Assembly: GCF_026929975.1 (NCBI RefSeq)
Contig: NZ_JANHOK010000001.1
Location: 1-64,000 of the forward strand
Reading direction: 5' to 3'
Origin: Bartonella sp. F02
GTDB lineage: Bacteria; Pseudomonadota; Alphaproteobacteria; Rhizobiales; Rhizobiaceae
Length of the DNA: 64,000 nucleotides
In this document: positions 38,838-48,847 of the stretch, one piece after another
How positions within the stretch are numbered: the first letter of the stretch is position 1
Layout of the letters: every line of letters starts with the position of its first letter
Position numbers and translations under genes: made by a program
Notes under the pieces: model-generated
What the model saw: the letters and a program-made list of their open reading frames with translations, nothing else
Databases searched by the model: none
Told to the model about the DNA's origin: nothing

Positions 38838-40409
38838 TCAATAATGTTTATTATAGCTCTTTCTCTTTAAATAACCCTCTTTCTTTTTTGATAAAGAGGT
38901 ATCCTCTTCTATTTTTATTCCTGGATTATCAACATTTAAATGTATCGGATCTTGTATCTCTTTTTCCTGTTTCTCTATTTGAACTTCATTAGAAAATTCA
39001 TCTTCCATAGGAAAAAAGACTTCAGATGGTTTATCTTCAATAAAAACAACTTTGTCTATACTATATTTTTTATATTCTTTTTTCAGTGCAATATTTTCAG
39101 CCTCTAATGTTACAGGAGGCAAACGAGGCGGAACTTTCCATTCAAAACAATCCAATCGTCCACTTATCGGAGAAACTGCTGCCCAAGAAGAAAAAAGAGT
39201 CCCTTCACAAATCCATGCTGGATCACGTTCCGCACGCAAAGCTAATGAAAGCCACTTTTTTACCAATCCTGGATCATTTCCTTGCACTTCTTCAATATCT
39301 GCCAACAATAAATAAACGCTTTCACGTGGATGAATTTGTAGTGCCTTTTGCGCTTGTTCTTTCGCTAATACCAATTCACCGGCATCTAAAGCAGCTTTGG
39401 CAATAAGAAACATTGATTCAAATGCATTTTCGTTATAGGCCGCTAATTTTTTAGCTTTTTTCAAACGCCCAACAGCTCCTTTTTCTCTTTCAAGATAGAG
39501 CATTCCTAAATCAGGATGAGGATTTTTTTGCCAAGCCTTAATAATCATTTTATCGGCTTTACGGACCTCTTTTAATTGATACAGAATATCTGCCGCAATC
39601 GTTATTATCGGTTCAAAATCTGGCATTAACTTATGTGCTTGCAAAATAGCGGTACGCGCCTCAACAGGATGCGTATCAAACAAATGAAGGGCTTTTCCAC
39701 TTAACAAAACAGCATATGTACGGTTGTGTTCTTCTGTAAAACGAGCAGCGCGTGGTAAAGTTTTCTGTGTTTTTTTAAAAACCTCAAGCGCCTTATCCCA
39801 TTGTCCTTCAGCACTTAAACGATCAAGAACAGCTTGGCTTGCCCACAAAAGAGCTGGAGACAAAGACAACGCTTCTTCTGCATATTGCTGTGCTGCATCA
39901 TAAGCTTTTGCGTTCATTGCTTCACGAAACAAACCGTAAAGCCCAGCAAGTTTTGTTGAAGAATTTTCTCTCATTTCTTCATATAATTCAATGGCATCCT
40001 TAGAGTTTTTTTGCAAAAATAAAATTTGAGCCTGTAAAAGTTTTATTAATGGTTCATGATTTTTTGCTAAATATTTTAATGCTCGACCTTCCATTTTTTG
40101 TGCAGTTCCACAATCACCAGCAAAAACAGCAAGAAATCCTCGTGAAAGAGCTTCGCGACCCTGTTTTTGCTGTCGTGCATAAAAATAATTAGAAAGACCA
40201 CTAGGAATAGAAAAAACAATTCCCAAAAACCACCATAAAAGCATAAATATTCCTAAAAGGAAAATAAAAGCACTTAAAAGAGTTAAAAGTGAAATTGTTA
40301 ATCGATAATGTAAAAATGTTATCACTAAAACATCATTATGATTAGCAATCCATGCAAAAGCTGTACCTAGGATACATACAATAAAAATATAGATAAAAAT
40401 ACGTACCAT
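38838..40409 (-). CDS. HemY-domain TPR membrane protein
   Basis: The 523-residue protein has two N-terminal membrane helices (MVRIFIYIFIVCILGTAFAWIA and LLSAFIFLLGIFMLLWWFLGIV) followed by the HemY N-terminal domain and several TPR-like helical repeats to about residue 400. The C-terminal end is charged and variable. HemY-domain proteins are named for linkage to haem genes; no enzymatic role is known and a scaffold role is likely. It lies 39 bases after the mitofilin-like gene, as in other Rhizobiales. Confidence 0.85.
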   Translation of the reverse strand: MVRIFIYIFIVCILGTAFAWIANHNDVLVITFLHYRLTISLLTLLSAFIFLLGIFMLLWWFLGIVFSIPSGLSNYFYARQQKQGREALSRGFLAVFAGDCGTAQKMEGRALKYLAKNHEPLIKLLQAQILFLQKNSKDAIELYEEMRENSSTKLAGLYGLFREAMNAKAYDAAQQYAEEALSLSPALLWASQAVLDRLSAEGQWDKALEVFKKTQKTLPRAARFTEEHNRTYAVLLSGKALHLFDTHPVEARTAILQAHKLMPDFEPIITIAADILYQLKEVRKADKMIIKAWQKNPHPDLGMLYLEREKGAVGRLKKAKKLAAYNENAFESMFLIAKAALDAGELVLAKEQAQKALQIHPRESVYLLLADIEEVQGNDPGLVKKWLSLALRAERDPAWICEGTLFSSWAAVSPISGRLDCFEWKVPPRLPPVTLEAENIALKKEYKKYSIDKVVFIEDKPSEVFFPMEDEFSNEVQIEKQEKEIQDPIHLNVDNPGIKIEEDTSLSKKKEGYLKRKSYNKHY

Positions 40410-40448
40410 TTTTGATCCTATTTACATATCCATTGCCTAAGAAGATTC

Positions 40449-41747
40449 TTATTGCACAGAAATTAACAGTTTCTGAAGAGCATTCTGCACAGCCAAATTC
40501 TGTTCAAGCTGACGCATAAAATCGATTGAAACATCTTGTGCATTTTGAGGCAATGTTTGCCATTCTGTTAAAGCTTTTTGATAATCACCGGCTTGAATAG
40601 CAACTTCCATCCGTGCCACAATTGCACCAAGCGTTGCTCCTTCAACATCTCCTATAGGTCGTGAAACAACCAAATTTTTTATCCACATCCATATTTGCTC
40701 AGAAAAACCAGCATCCGGCGCAGCAATATTTTGTGTACGAACAATCGTATCTGCAACATTTGCAAAATTAGCTGAAAGCCTAGCAGAAGTAGGAAGACCT
40801 GTATGGGCTGTTTTTTGTAATAAATCAAAACTTACATCAGAAGGAAGAACATTCTGTAGCATTTTCAATTCATCAACATAGGATCCACCACGATCCACGG
40901 CATTTTTTAACGCGTTGATCGCAATAAACTTTGCCGTTTTTGTTTCATCTTTCTGATGACTCTTTGCAGCAATTTCTTCTTGTATAGTGTTTAACTGCTG
41001 TTTTAAGACACTTAAATCATTGATATTATTTTGTCCAACAAGCAATACTTCATTCATCTCTTTTGAAATATTAACAAAAGTTTGCATATGCTCTTCAAGA
41101 GCAGCCACCTTTTCTTCTAAAATGGAAAAACTTTCCTTTTTTTCTTCTTTAAAAGATTTAACAGATTTCATAGCTTCAAATTCTTCGGTAAGCTGATCTA
41201 CTTTTTCTGCTAAATTTGAAAGAATTCTTTTGTATTCTTCTTGAGAAGTTTTATCTTTTTGAAAAAATTTAACAGGTTGCGATGAAAAAGAGTGAAAAGC
41301 TTCTTTCAACGTCTCAATCTCTTTAGTAACATTCTCTATTTTGTCTTCAAACAATGGAAGAGAATTCCTATATCGTTCCACCACTTCTTTTAATTGTTTT
41401 CGTTCTACTTCAAATTCATGAAAAACACGCTCTTCCTTCATATGATGATGCACTCTGGAAGGATGCACTTTGGAAGAAGGAAAAAAACCAGATTTTTGAA
41501 GCCCTATTCCAAAACCTAAAGCAATAAAGCCACCGATAACGCCTGACATTAGTAAATAAACTTTAGAAATACAGGAAACTGTAGAAGTATTTTCTTCATA
41601 GGGCTTATTTTGTTTTTCTACCACAATTGAATCTGTTGAACTGTGTCTTGTTTCCTCTTCATCACTTTCTACAGTCTTATGTTCAATCACAGGCGCTTTA
41701 CGACGACCACCTGTATAATGTGATTTTGCTTTCGGTTTTTCTGCCAT
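40449..41747 (-). CDS. Mitofilin-like inner membrane protein
   Basis: The 432-residue protein has a charged N-terminus, one membrane helix (VYLLMSGVIGGFIALGFGIGL) and a long periplasmic coiled coil (about residues 115-275, Glu/Lys/Leu-rich), ending in a helical C-terminal domain with a mitofilin-type signature region. The ATG at 41747 has AAGGTGAT close upstream. In relatives this gene follows hemC and hemD; here its upstream side is empty. It is related in design to mitochondrial Mic60, which shapes membranes and binds partners. Confidence 0.8.
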   Translation of the reverse strand: MAEKPKAKSHYTGGRRKAPVIEHKTVESDEEETRHSSTDSIVVEKQNKPYEENTSTVSCISKVYLLMSGVIGGFIALGFGIGLQKSGFFPSSKVHPSRVHHHMKEERVFHEFEVERKQLKEVVERYRNSLPLFEDKIENVTKEIETLKEAFHSFSSQPVKFFQKDKTSQEEYKRILSNLAEKVDQLTEEFEAMKSVKSFKEEKKESFSILEEKVAALEEHMQTFVNISKEMNEVLLVGQNNINDLSVLKQQLNTIQEEIAAKSHQKDETKTAKFIAINALKNAVDRGGSYVDELKMLQNVLPSDVSFDLLQKTAHTGLPTSARLSANFANVADTIVRTQNIAAPDAGFSEQIWMWIKNLVVSRPIGDVEGATLGAIVARMEVAIQAGDYQKALTEWQTLPQNAQDVSIDFMRQLEQNLAVQNALQKLLISVQ

Positions 41748-42183
41748 AACTATCACCTTATATTTCTCACATCATTTTACAATAAAATAACAAAATGAAA
41801 GAAATTTTAATGAATTTTTTTTGAAAAATATTTTTTATGTGTCTTTTTTTTCATAAACAGCGCACAGAATAGTCTTTTTCTTCAAAGAGATACTTGTATG
41901 ATACTTTTTTAAGCTTACTTCCAATCACAAATATGTATTTAAAAAATAGGATAAATACGCAATATGCATTGAAATATACTCAAAAAAAATCAATCTTTTT
42001 ATATGATCTATGAGAGTATCATTGTAAAAGTTTCAAGAAGAGCACGATAAAATATCAATATTTGTATATATCTTCTTTATGTTTGCCAAAACTCATTTTA
42101 AGAAATCTCCTTTGCATCTTCATTTGTACATGATACGCACACTCGAAAGAATCTTTCAATTTAACGATAAGGTTTAGCCTAAA
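41748..42183. other. Gap between mitofilin-like gene and tsaD
   Basis: This 436-base stretch between divergent genes is AT-rich and has no recognisable gene or remnant. In many Rhizobiales hemC (next to tsaD) and hemD occupy this place. It must contain the promoters of both flanking genes. Confidence 0.55.
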
Positions 42184-43278
42184 ATGCGCCTATTGGGAAT
42201 AGAAACAAGTTGTGATGAAACTGCTGCTGCTATTATTGAACATAATCCCAAAGGAAAAAGTCGTATCCTCTCCAATATTGTTTGGAGCCAAATTGAAGAT
42301 CACGCTCCTTATGGTGGTGTCGTTCCAGAAATTGCCGCTCGTGCTCATGTCGAAATTCTCGATAGTCTCATTCTTAAAGCATTAACAGAAGCAAAACTAA
42401 AACTCAAAGACATTGATGGTATCGCAGCAACAAGTGGTCCTGGTTTAGTAGGAGGGCTTTTAGTCGGACTTATGAGTGCAAAAGCTCTAGCTCTTGCCAC
42501 GGGAAAACCTTTTATTGCCGTCAATCATTTAGAAGGACACGCTCTGACAGCTGTTCTTACCCATAATGTTCAATTTCCCTATTTACTATTGTTAGTATCA
42601 GGCGGCCATACGCAAATGATTCTTGTTCATGATGTTGGCAATTATCAGCGTTTAGGAACAACAATTGATGACGCCTTAGGAGAAGCTTTTGATAAAACAG
42701 CAAAACTCTTAGGTCTTCCTTATCCTGGTGGTCCTTCACTTGAAAAAGCAGCTTTATCAGGTGATAAAAATCGCATTCCTCTTCCTCGACCTCTAAAAGG
42801 TGAAAAACGATTAGACTTTTCTTTTTCTGGTTTAAAAACTGCTGTTCGACAAGCCGCAACAGCTATGGCACCTCTCACAGATAAAGACATCGCTGATATT
42901 GCTGCAAGCTTTCAAGAAGCTGTTACTGATACCGTACAAGATCGCGTTAGTTTGGCTCTGCAAGAATTTCTTCGCCATTATCCTTTTTCTCAGAATCAAA
43001 AGAACCATTCTCCTGCTTTAGTTGTTGCTGGAGGTGTTGCTGCTAATCAAGCCATTCGTTCTACTTTACAAGAACTTGCTCATCAACACGGTTTTGAATT
43101 TATCGCTCCTCCTCTTTCTCTGTGCACAGACAATGCTGCAATGATTGCTTTTGCCGGAGCAGAACGATTAATACGAGGGCAAACAAGCTCTCTTGATATC
43201 GCTCCTCGTTCACGCTGGCCTCTCGATGAAAAAGCCACACCTTTAATTGGAGCAGGACGTCGCGGAACAAAAGCATAA
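42184..43278 (+). CDS. tsaD: tRNA N6-threonylcarbamoyladenosine transferase TsaD
   Basis: TsaD completes the t6A37 modification of tRNAs that read ANN codons. The 364-residue protein shows [15 protein letters not shown] at the start, the metal-binding [62 protein letters not shown] and [12 protein letters not shown]. Length and motifs are normal. Confidence 0.97.
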   Translation: MRLLGIETSCDETAAAIIEHNPKGKSRILSNIVWSQIEDHAPYGGVVPEIAARAHVEILDSLILKALTEAKLKLKDIDGIAATSGPGLVGGLLVGLMSAKALALATGKPFIAVNHLEGHALTAVLTHNVQFPYLLLLVSGGHTQMILVHDVGNYQRLGTTIDDALGEAFDKTAKLLGLPYPGGPSLEKAALSGDKNRIPLPRPLKGEKRLDFSFSGLKTAVRQAATAMAPLTDKDIADIAASFQEAVTDTVQDRVSLALQEFLRHYPFSQNQKNHSPALVVAGGVAANQAIRSTLQELAHQHGFEFIAPPLSLCTDNAAMIAFAGAERLIRGQTSSLDIAPRSRWPLDEKATPLIGAGRRGTKA

Positions 43279-43505
43279 AAATGATAACTGAATTTTCAAA
43301 ATGCTTACTCTCAAATAAGACAAGAAAATAACACCATAAAAATTGCCTCCTACAATTTATGTTTTTATCAAACAAAAGCGCTTTTTATGACAATCTGTTA
43401 AGATAATTTAAATTCCAAATCGCTTTTAATAATGTTATTCAACCATTTGTTTTTTATTAAAAACAATCCGAAAACACATTCCAATGGACATCAAAAGGAA
43501 CTTTC

Positions 43506-43940
43506 ATGGCTTATTGGCTTTTTAAATCTGAACCCCAAAAATGGTCATGGGATATGCAAAAACAAAAAGGTGATTCCGGTGAAGAATGGGATGGTGTGCG
43601 CAATTATCAAGCACGCAATAATATGCGCGCTATGAAATATGGAGATAAAGGTTTTTTTTATCATTCAAACCAGGGTTTAGAAATTGTGGGCATTGTGGAG
43701 GTTTGCGCTGAAGCGCATCATGACACGACAACACTCGACCCGCGCTGGGAATGTGTCGATATTCGCGCAATTTGTGATATGCCAGTACCTGTTTCATTAA
43801 AACAAATCAAAGCCAATCCAAAACTCAAAAACATGGCACTCGTTAAAACCATGCGTTTATCAGTCCAACCTGTTGCAGAAGATGAATGGAAAGAGGTTTG
43901 CTCTATGGGTGGGATCAATAAAACAACACTTTTATCTTAA
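43506..43940 (+). CDS. EVE domain protein
   Basis: The 144-residue protein has the EVE (PUA-like) fold seen in Thy28 relatives: MAYWLFKSEPQKWSW at the start, WDGVRNYQARNNMRAMKYGDKGFFYHS, and a C-terminal LVKTMRLSVQPVAEDEW segment. EVE domains are thought to read modified bases in RNA or DNA; the ligand here is unknown. Its last nine bases overlap the end of the convergent L,D-transpeptidase gene. Confidence 0.9.
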   Translation: MAYWLFKSEPQKWSWDMQKQKGDSGEEWDGVRNYQARNNMRAMKYGDKGFFYHSNQGLEIVGIVEVCAEAHHDTTTLDPRWECVDIRAICDMPVPVSLKQIKANPKLKNMALVKTMRLSVQPVAEDEWKEVCSMGGINKTTLLS

Positions 43941-44495
43941 AACAATAATATTTGTTCGCTGATTAATATAAGGTAAAAGACGCTCCATATCATGACGAGA
44001 AAGTGCAATACATCCTGCTGTTGGCGCATAATCATGCCGTGCTAAATGCATAAAAATAGCGCTTCCTCTTGCCATTCTCCTCTCAGTAATATTCCAATCC
44101 AAAATAAGACCAATAGCATAAAGCCCATCATCACGTTGCATCTTTTCAGCACTTTTAGGATAAGGGAGACGCACCAAACGATTATAATTGGCATCACCAC
44201 TCGCATCACACCAACCATCTTGTGCTCGAATGCGCCAAAAAGGCAAAGTTGAGCGTGGAAAAGAACGATAAAAAGTACTACGAAACCCTGCTAAACAACG
44301 CATAGATGCCAAAGGTGTCGCACCATCACCTTCACGTTTAAACGAAGAAATACCTGATCTTCCTAACGCACAAAAAAAACGATGCTGACCAATACAAACA
44401 ATACCCCGTGCCTGTGTTCTCATTTGCCGACGAATAACTATAGTCGTAATACAAGTTTGTTTTTTATATAATTTCTTTTTTAATTTTACTTGCAT
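43932..44495 (-). CDS. L,D-transpeptidase family protein
   Basis: The 187-residue protein has a compact YkuD-type domain. The catalytic His and Cys lie in AIFMHLARHDYAPTAGCIALS. Other elements are FFCALGRSGISSFKREGDGATPL and LPYINQRTNIIVL. L,D-transpeptidases form 3-3 peptidoglycan cross-links or attach proteins to peptidoglycan. There is no signal peptide by eye. The start is uncertain: ATG at 44495 or 44423, neither with a good ribosome binding site. Confidence 0.8.
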   Translation of the reverse strand: MQVKLKKKLYKKQTCITTIVIRRQMRTQARGIVCIGQHRFFCALGRSGISSFKREGDGATPLASMRCLAGFRSTFYRSFPRSTLPFWRIRAQDGWCDASGDANYNRLVRLPYPKSAEKMQRDDGLYAIGLILDWNITERRMARGSAIFMHLARHDYAPTAGCIALSRHDMERLLPYINQRTNIIVLR

Positions 44496-44563
44496 CAAAT
44501 ACCATTTTTCATGAAACTCATTTCCACTTACGATAATGCAAACACGCTTTATAAGGAAAAAAA

Positions 44564-45247
44564 ATGAATGATTATACTCTTTTAATTGTTGAGAATGATA
44601 ATGATCTACGCCCTATTTTGGTAGAACAATTGCAAATTCATGAAGAATTTAAAGTGCTCCAAGCAAAAACAGCTGAAGGAGGAATTAAAATAGCACAAGA
44701 AAAAAATGTTGATCTGGCCATTTTTGATATCCAACTTCCTGATCTTGATGGGTATGAAGCTGTTAAAAAATTACGTACCCAAGGATTCCGCTCTCCCATC
44801 ATCATGATCACTGATAATAATACAAATTGTGATACTTTTTTAGATCTAGAAAAAGGCGTCAATGACTATGTAACAAAACCTTTTCGTTTTGCAGTACTGT
44901 TAGCACGCATCCGCACTCAACTACGCCACCACGAACAAAATGAAGAAGCTGTTTTTCACATTTGTTCTTATACTTTTAAACCAGGGCAAAAACTTCTTCT
45001 TGATCAACATAATAACCCCATTCGTCTTACAGAAAAAGAAGCAGCGATTCTTAAATATCTTTATCACACCAAAAATCAAATTGTGAGTCGAGAAACACTC
45101 CTAAAGCAAATTTGGGGCTATAATGAGAATATTGTTACCCATACATTAGAAACACACATTTACCGCTTACGGCAAAAAATTGAAAAAGATCCTTTCAATG
45201 CACAAATTCTTATCACAGAACAAAACGGATATTATCTTAATCTCTAA
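44564..45247 (+). CDS. cenR: OmpR-family response regulator, CenR type
   Basis: The 227-residue protein has a receiver domain (about 1-120) and a winged-helix DNA-binding domain (about 130-227). The phosphoacceptor is Asp55 (FDIQLPD), with Thr83 and Lys105 (NDYVTKPFRFAVLLARI). The strong resemblance to Caulobacter and Rhizobiales CenR includes EQLxxHEEF and WGYN...THTLETHIYRLRQKIE. CenR controls envelope functions. In the acidic pocket the usual second Asp is Asn11 (VENDNDL). Its kinase is not nearby. The ATG follows AAGGAAAAAA. Confidence 0.72.
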   Translation: MNDYTLLIVENDNDLRPILVEQLQIHEEFKVLQAKTAEGGIKIAQEKNVDLAIFDIQLPDLDGYEAVKKLRTQGFRSPIIMITDNNTNCDTFLDLEKGVNDYVTKPFRFAVLLARIRTQLRHHEQNEEAVFHICSYTFKPGQKLLLDQHNNPIRLTEKEAAILKYLYHTKNQIVSRETLLKQIWGYNENIVTHTLETHIYRLRQKIEKDPFNAQILITEQNGYYLNL

Positions 45248-45303
45248 GTTTTATCTGTAATTAATTTGTTCTCCCTCATTTTTTCTTTATAACAAAAATC
45301 ATA

Positions 45304-46038
45304 TTAAGAGGAAATATATTTCTCGCGAGTCTGTGGTGATAAAGCAGGAATAAAAATACGTCGCGACAAACGAGGCTGTACAAATAAACCTTGATAAATA
45401 CGTTTTTGCGCTTGGCACATTAACAACCCGCCAAAATAAGGAAAAAGATGGCGTGCAAGTGGTTCATAAAAAAGTGAAAAGAATGGTGCCCCATACCGAG
45501 AAGAAGGAATATAATGGACAATTTCTTGGATTGGTCCAGCAATAAAATTTGTTTTTTCAAATAAGCGAATAACTTGCTGCCGACTATAAGGTTCTCCATA
45601 ACCAAAAGGTGTGTGATCGTTTCGCGCCCAAAAACCAGAACGATTTGGAACAACAACAATCAAACGGCCATTAGGTGCTAAAACACGCCATATTTCCTTT
45701 AAAGTTTCATGTGAATTTTCCGTATATTCAAGCGCATGAACTAACAAAATACAATCAACTGAAGCATCAGGAAGAGGTAAATCCTCTTCAAAGACAAGTG
45801 CTGTAGCAACCTTATCCGAACAAGGCCAAGGCAAAGATCCTTGACGCGCAAGCATAAAAGCAAAACATTGCTGTGCACGTTCCCGCAATGCAGAAAGATA
45901 GGGAAGCGCATATCCCAAACCAATAACTTTTTTATCTGTAAGATCAGGCCAATACAAATTTAACTGGTCACAAAGCGTCGTCTGAACTCGTATACCAAGT
46001 GTAGAAGTATAAAAATCTCTAAGTGTGACTACGTCCAA
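45304..46038 (-). CDS. Class I SAM-dependent methyltransferase
   Basis: The 244-residue protein has a methyltransferase type 11-like domain: KKVIGLGYALPYL (altered motif I), LPLPDASVDCILLVHALEY, and LKEIWRVLAPNGRLIVVVPN. The C-terminal part, rich in aromatic residues, may form a substrate cap. The glycine motif departs from the classic E/DxGxGxG, so SAM binding is inferred. The substrate is unknown. Confidence 0.8.
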   Translation of the reverse strand: MDVVTLRDFYTSTLGIRVQTTLCDQLNLYWPDLTDKKVIGLGYALPYLSALRERAQQCFAFMLARQGSLPWPCSDKVATALVFEEDLPLPDASVDCILLVHALEYTENSHETLKEIWRVLAPNGRLIVVVPNRSGFWARNDHTPFGYGEPYSRQQVIRLFEKTNFIAGPIQEIVHYIPSSRYGAPFFSLFYEPLARHLFPYFGGLLMCQAQKRIYQGLFVQPRLSRRIFIPALSPQTREKYISS

Positions 46039-46306
46039 TTTAACGTCCCAAGTAAAAAAATTTTAAAGGCTACAATTTCTAGATACTCAACTTTATATGG
46101 ATTCTTGTCTTTTCTCCACAAGAGGAAAAAATTTTAATATTCTATATTTTAACTCAAATGATTCCGAAAAAATCATAAAATAAACACAAACCTTCTCTTA
46201 AATAAATTTATGAGAAATATCTTTGCTTTACCCTGTTATACTGAGTACATTTCTCATCAAAACTTTTAACATCCTTGTTGCCCATCATAACGAGAACAAT
46301 CGATAG

Positions 46307-48724
46307 CTAATTAAAGCGAAGAAGTCTTTCCAGATAATTTTTTTCTATTTCTGGAATATACTCATTTCCAAGACGTTTACGAATTTCTTCTAAAATTTTC
46401 TGCGCACGAATTCTATCACTTTCTTGCGGTAAAAATTGGTTTTCTTGATCTTGGCTCGTTTCTGTAGACAATGAACGCCCTAATGGATCTTTAGGCTCAG
46501 AAAAAGTCTTTTGATTATTGCCTGCTCTTTTAAGTTCTTCACGCATTTTTTTCAAAAGATTCTGTGCACCTTGTCGTAAAGCTTCTAAAGTCTCTGATTG
46601 ATTTTGTATAGACATTTCATGATTCCCACGACCAAGAGCAGTCTTTGCAGAATTCATTTTCTTTTCTGCCTCTTTTAGAGCTTCACTTTGTTCAGTTCCT
46701 TGTAACGACAGCTCTTTTTCCAACACGGATAATTCAGACTGCAACTCAGCTTGCCGCTTTTTCAAAGCGTCACTTTTCTTTTTGGATATATTTGCTCCTC
46801 GTCTATTTTCCATTTCTAACTGATGCGTATCGTTAAGAATTTCTTGCTGACGACGCATTAAATCACCCAGTTGATCAATCTTTTCTTTCATTTGTGCTGT
46901 AGGATTATCTTCTTTATTTTCCATTTGACTGTTTCTGAAAACATGCAAATGATCAAGCACTTGTTCCATTTCAGCTAAAAGTTGTTCAGCCGCAGAAGAA
47001 AATCCTGTTTTTGCCATTTCTTCAATCGCATTCAGCTTTTTTTGTAAGGTATCTTCAGAAAGATTTTTTCCATTAAAATCACTATTTTCTAACATTTCTT
47101 GAGCCAAAGAATCGATATAATTATTCATTGCTTGGCGTAAATCCGCTATCAATCGTTCAATTTCTGTACTTGAAGCACCATGACGCAGCGCATCACGCAA
47201 AGCAGCTTGTGCTTGTTTTAATCTTTGTTGAGCAGATTCAATCTGATCTTCTTCAATTCCTAAAGCAATTTTCCATAAATAATGAACCACATCGCGTAAT
47301 TGATCTTCCGTCTCTGCCAAAGAAAGCCTTGTCCATGCACTCTGTAATGCAAGAAAATGTGTTGAATTTTGCAGCCCCTCTTCTGGGCGTACCAGCAAAG
47401 CAGCAAGCATATCAAGAACATTCTCTCGCTTGGACGCATCAAGAGCTAATAAACGACGCTGTTCACTCACCGCACGTGCAACAGGATTCCCAAAAATACG
47501 CTGAGGTAACGTCATAATAAAAGTTTTACTGCGTCCTTGTTGACCAGCTCCATCTTCTGCCACCAGAGTAATTTTAACTTCTGAACCCGCCCATGGATGA
47601 CTTGATACATCTTGTACCATTCGCGTTTTACCTTTTCCACCACGAGCTAAAAGCAGATTTATTTCAGGAGCTTTATAAAGAGAAAGGGCATTTTTATCTT
47701 GATCGAAAAGAGGATTTATTTCAACAAAAGCCTTTGTAACTCCATAATCATCATCCATTTCATACTGTAATTCTAATGAACCCGATAAAATCCGTCCTGG
47801 TTTTTCTAACCAATGAATTGTCGGAGATGTATCTTTAATAACCTGTAAATGCCATTGATGTTGTTTCTGCCGAGATAATACAGACAAATAAATTGAACGT
47901 TCTAACTTTGCTTCAAAATGAGTAATTGAATCATTTGAAGCTATTTTTTCACTTTTTTGAGACAATAAAACTGATTGTGCATTTTCTTCAGATACTGCTT
48001 TTACCGTAACATCCTTACCATTGACGACACGCACAATCAGGTTACTTCCTTCAGGTACCGTCAACAGTGTTTCTTCACGTTTTGTCAAATAAATAGGTGC
48101 AATCCCTGTATAAGAAGGTGGTGTAATCCACGCATCAACTCGTGTTGATGTATCATTTACCGCAAGATGTAAATCAAACACATCGGCCAAACGTCCTCCT
48201 GACGAACCGAAAGAAAAACTAAAAGCGCATACCCAAAGAAGCACAAATAAAGATCGGAGCGCCATAGGATCATAAAAAGCACTATTAGGATGGGCAAAAC
48301 CAACGCGTAAATGACGTATTTTTTTTGCCATACGACGCTGATGTTCATGCCAAATAAAAGCACTCAAACCTTCTTCATCTTCAGAACATAAGTAATCTGT
48401 CTGAACACTTAAGGGCTGATTTTTAAGTCCACTTTTTTGTTCAATATAGCGATCAATATCTTTGACTGTAGGACAATGAAAACCATACAGTAGAAATAAA
48501 CTCCCAACCATGGACAACAAAAAAAGACATAAAAGAAATAAATGCACCCAATAATTCAGGATGCTAAAAATGCCAAACCAGCTTACTGAACACAAAAGAC
48601 TAAAAATGAGAAAAAATGGCAATAGTCGCGGCCATATTCGTTCATAACATAAAACGCACAAAGCCAAAATGCGCACATACAAAAGCTTTATTCTCGCAAA
48701 ACTTTTGATGTCTTTATTCCTCAT
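46307..48724 (-). CDS. DUF4175 (TIGR02302-type) large membrane protein
   Basis: The 805-residue protein has an N-terminal membrane region with two close helices (LLPFFLIFSLLCSVSWFGIF and VHLFLLCLFLLSMVGSLFLLYG) and a third near residue 165 (ALRSLFVLLWVCAFSFSFG), then a large periplasmic region. The middle part has strand-rich sequence (VDAWITPPSYTGIAPIYL, PEGSNLIVRV); the C-terminal 300 residues are coiled-coil and Gln/Glu/Met-rich. The family is found in Rhizobiales next to lysA; its function is unknown. Confidence 0.85.
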   Translation of the reverse strand: MRNKDIKSFARIKLLYVRILALCVLCYERIWPRLLPFFLIFSLLCSVSWFGIFSILNYWVHLFLLCLFLLSMVGSLFLLYGFHCPTVKDIDRYIEQKSGLKNQPLSVQTDYLCSEDEEGLSAFIWHEHQRRMAKKIRHLRVGFAHPNSAFYDPMALRSLFVLLWVCAFSFSFGSSGGRLADVFDLHLAVNDTSTRVDAWITPPSYTGIAPIYLTKREETLLTVPEGSNLIVRVVNGKDVTVKAVSEENAQSVLLSQKSEKIASNDSITHFEAKLERSIYLSVLSRQKQHQWHLQVIKDTSPTIHWLEKPGRILSGSLELQYEMDDDYGVTKAFVEINPLFDQDKNALSLYKAPEINLLLARGGKGKTRMVQDVSSHPWAGSEVKITLVAEDGAGQQGRSKTFIMTLPQRIFGNPVARAVSEQRRLLALDASKRENVLDMLAALLVRPEEGLQNSTHFLALQSAWTRLSLAETEDQLRDVVHYLWKIALGIEEDQIESAQQRLKQAQAALRDALRHGASSTEIERLIADLRQAMNNYIDSLAQEMLENSDFNGKNLSEDTLQKKLNAIEEMAKTGFSSAAEQLLAEMEQVLDHLHVFRNSQMENKEDNPTAQMKEKIDQLGDLMRRQQEILNDTHQLEMENRRGANISKKKSDALKKRQAELQSELSVLEKELSLQGTEQSEALKEAEKKMNSAKTALGRGNHEMSIQNQSETLEALRQGAQNLLKKMREELKRAGNNQKTFSEPKDPLGRSLSTETSQDQENQFLPQESDRIRAQKILEEIRKRLGNEYIPEIEKNYLERLLRFN

Positions 48725-48847
48725 TGATCAATCTTTATCCTTCTTTATTATAATTTTTATAGCAGCTCATTAAAATTATAAGATCTCTTTAGTAATAAAA
48801 AAATAAATTGTTTCATCAAAATTAAGTCGAAATAAGACAAATAATCA

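Noticed and set aside
43432-43635. Plus-strand 67-codon frame overlapping the start of the EVE gene
   Set aside because: Reads the EVE gene in a shifted frame and has no independent support.
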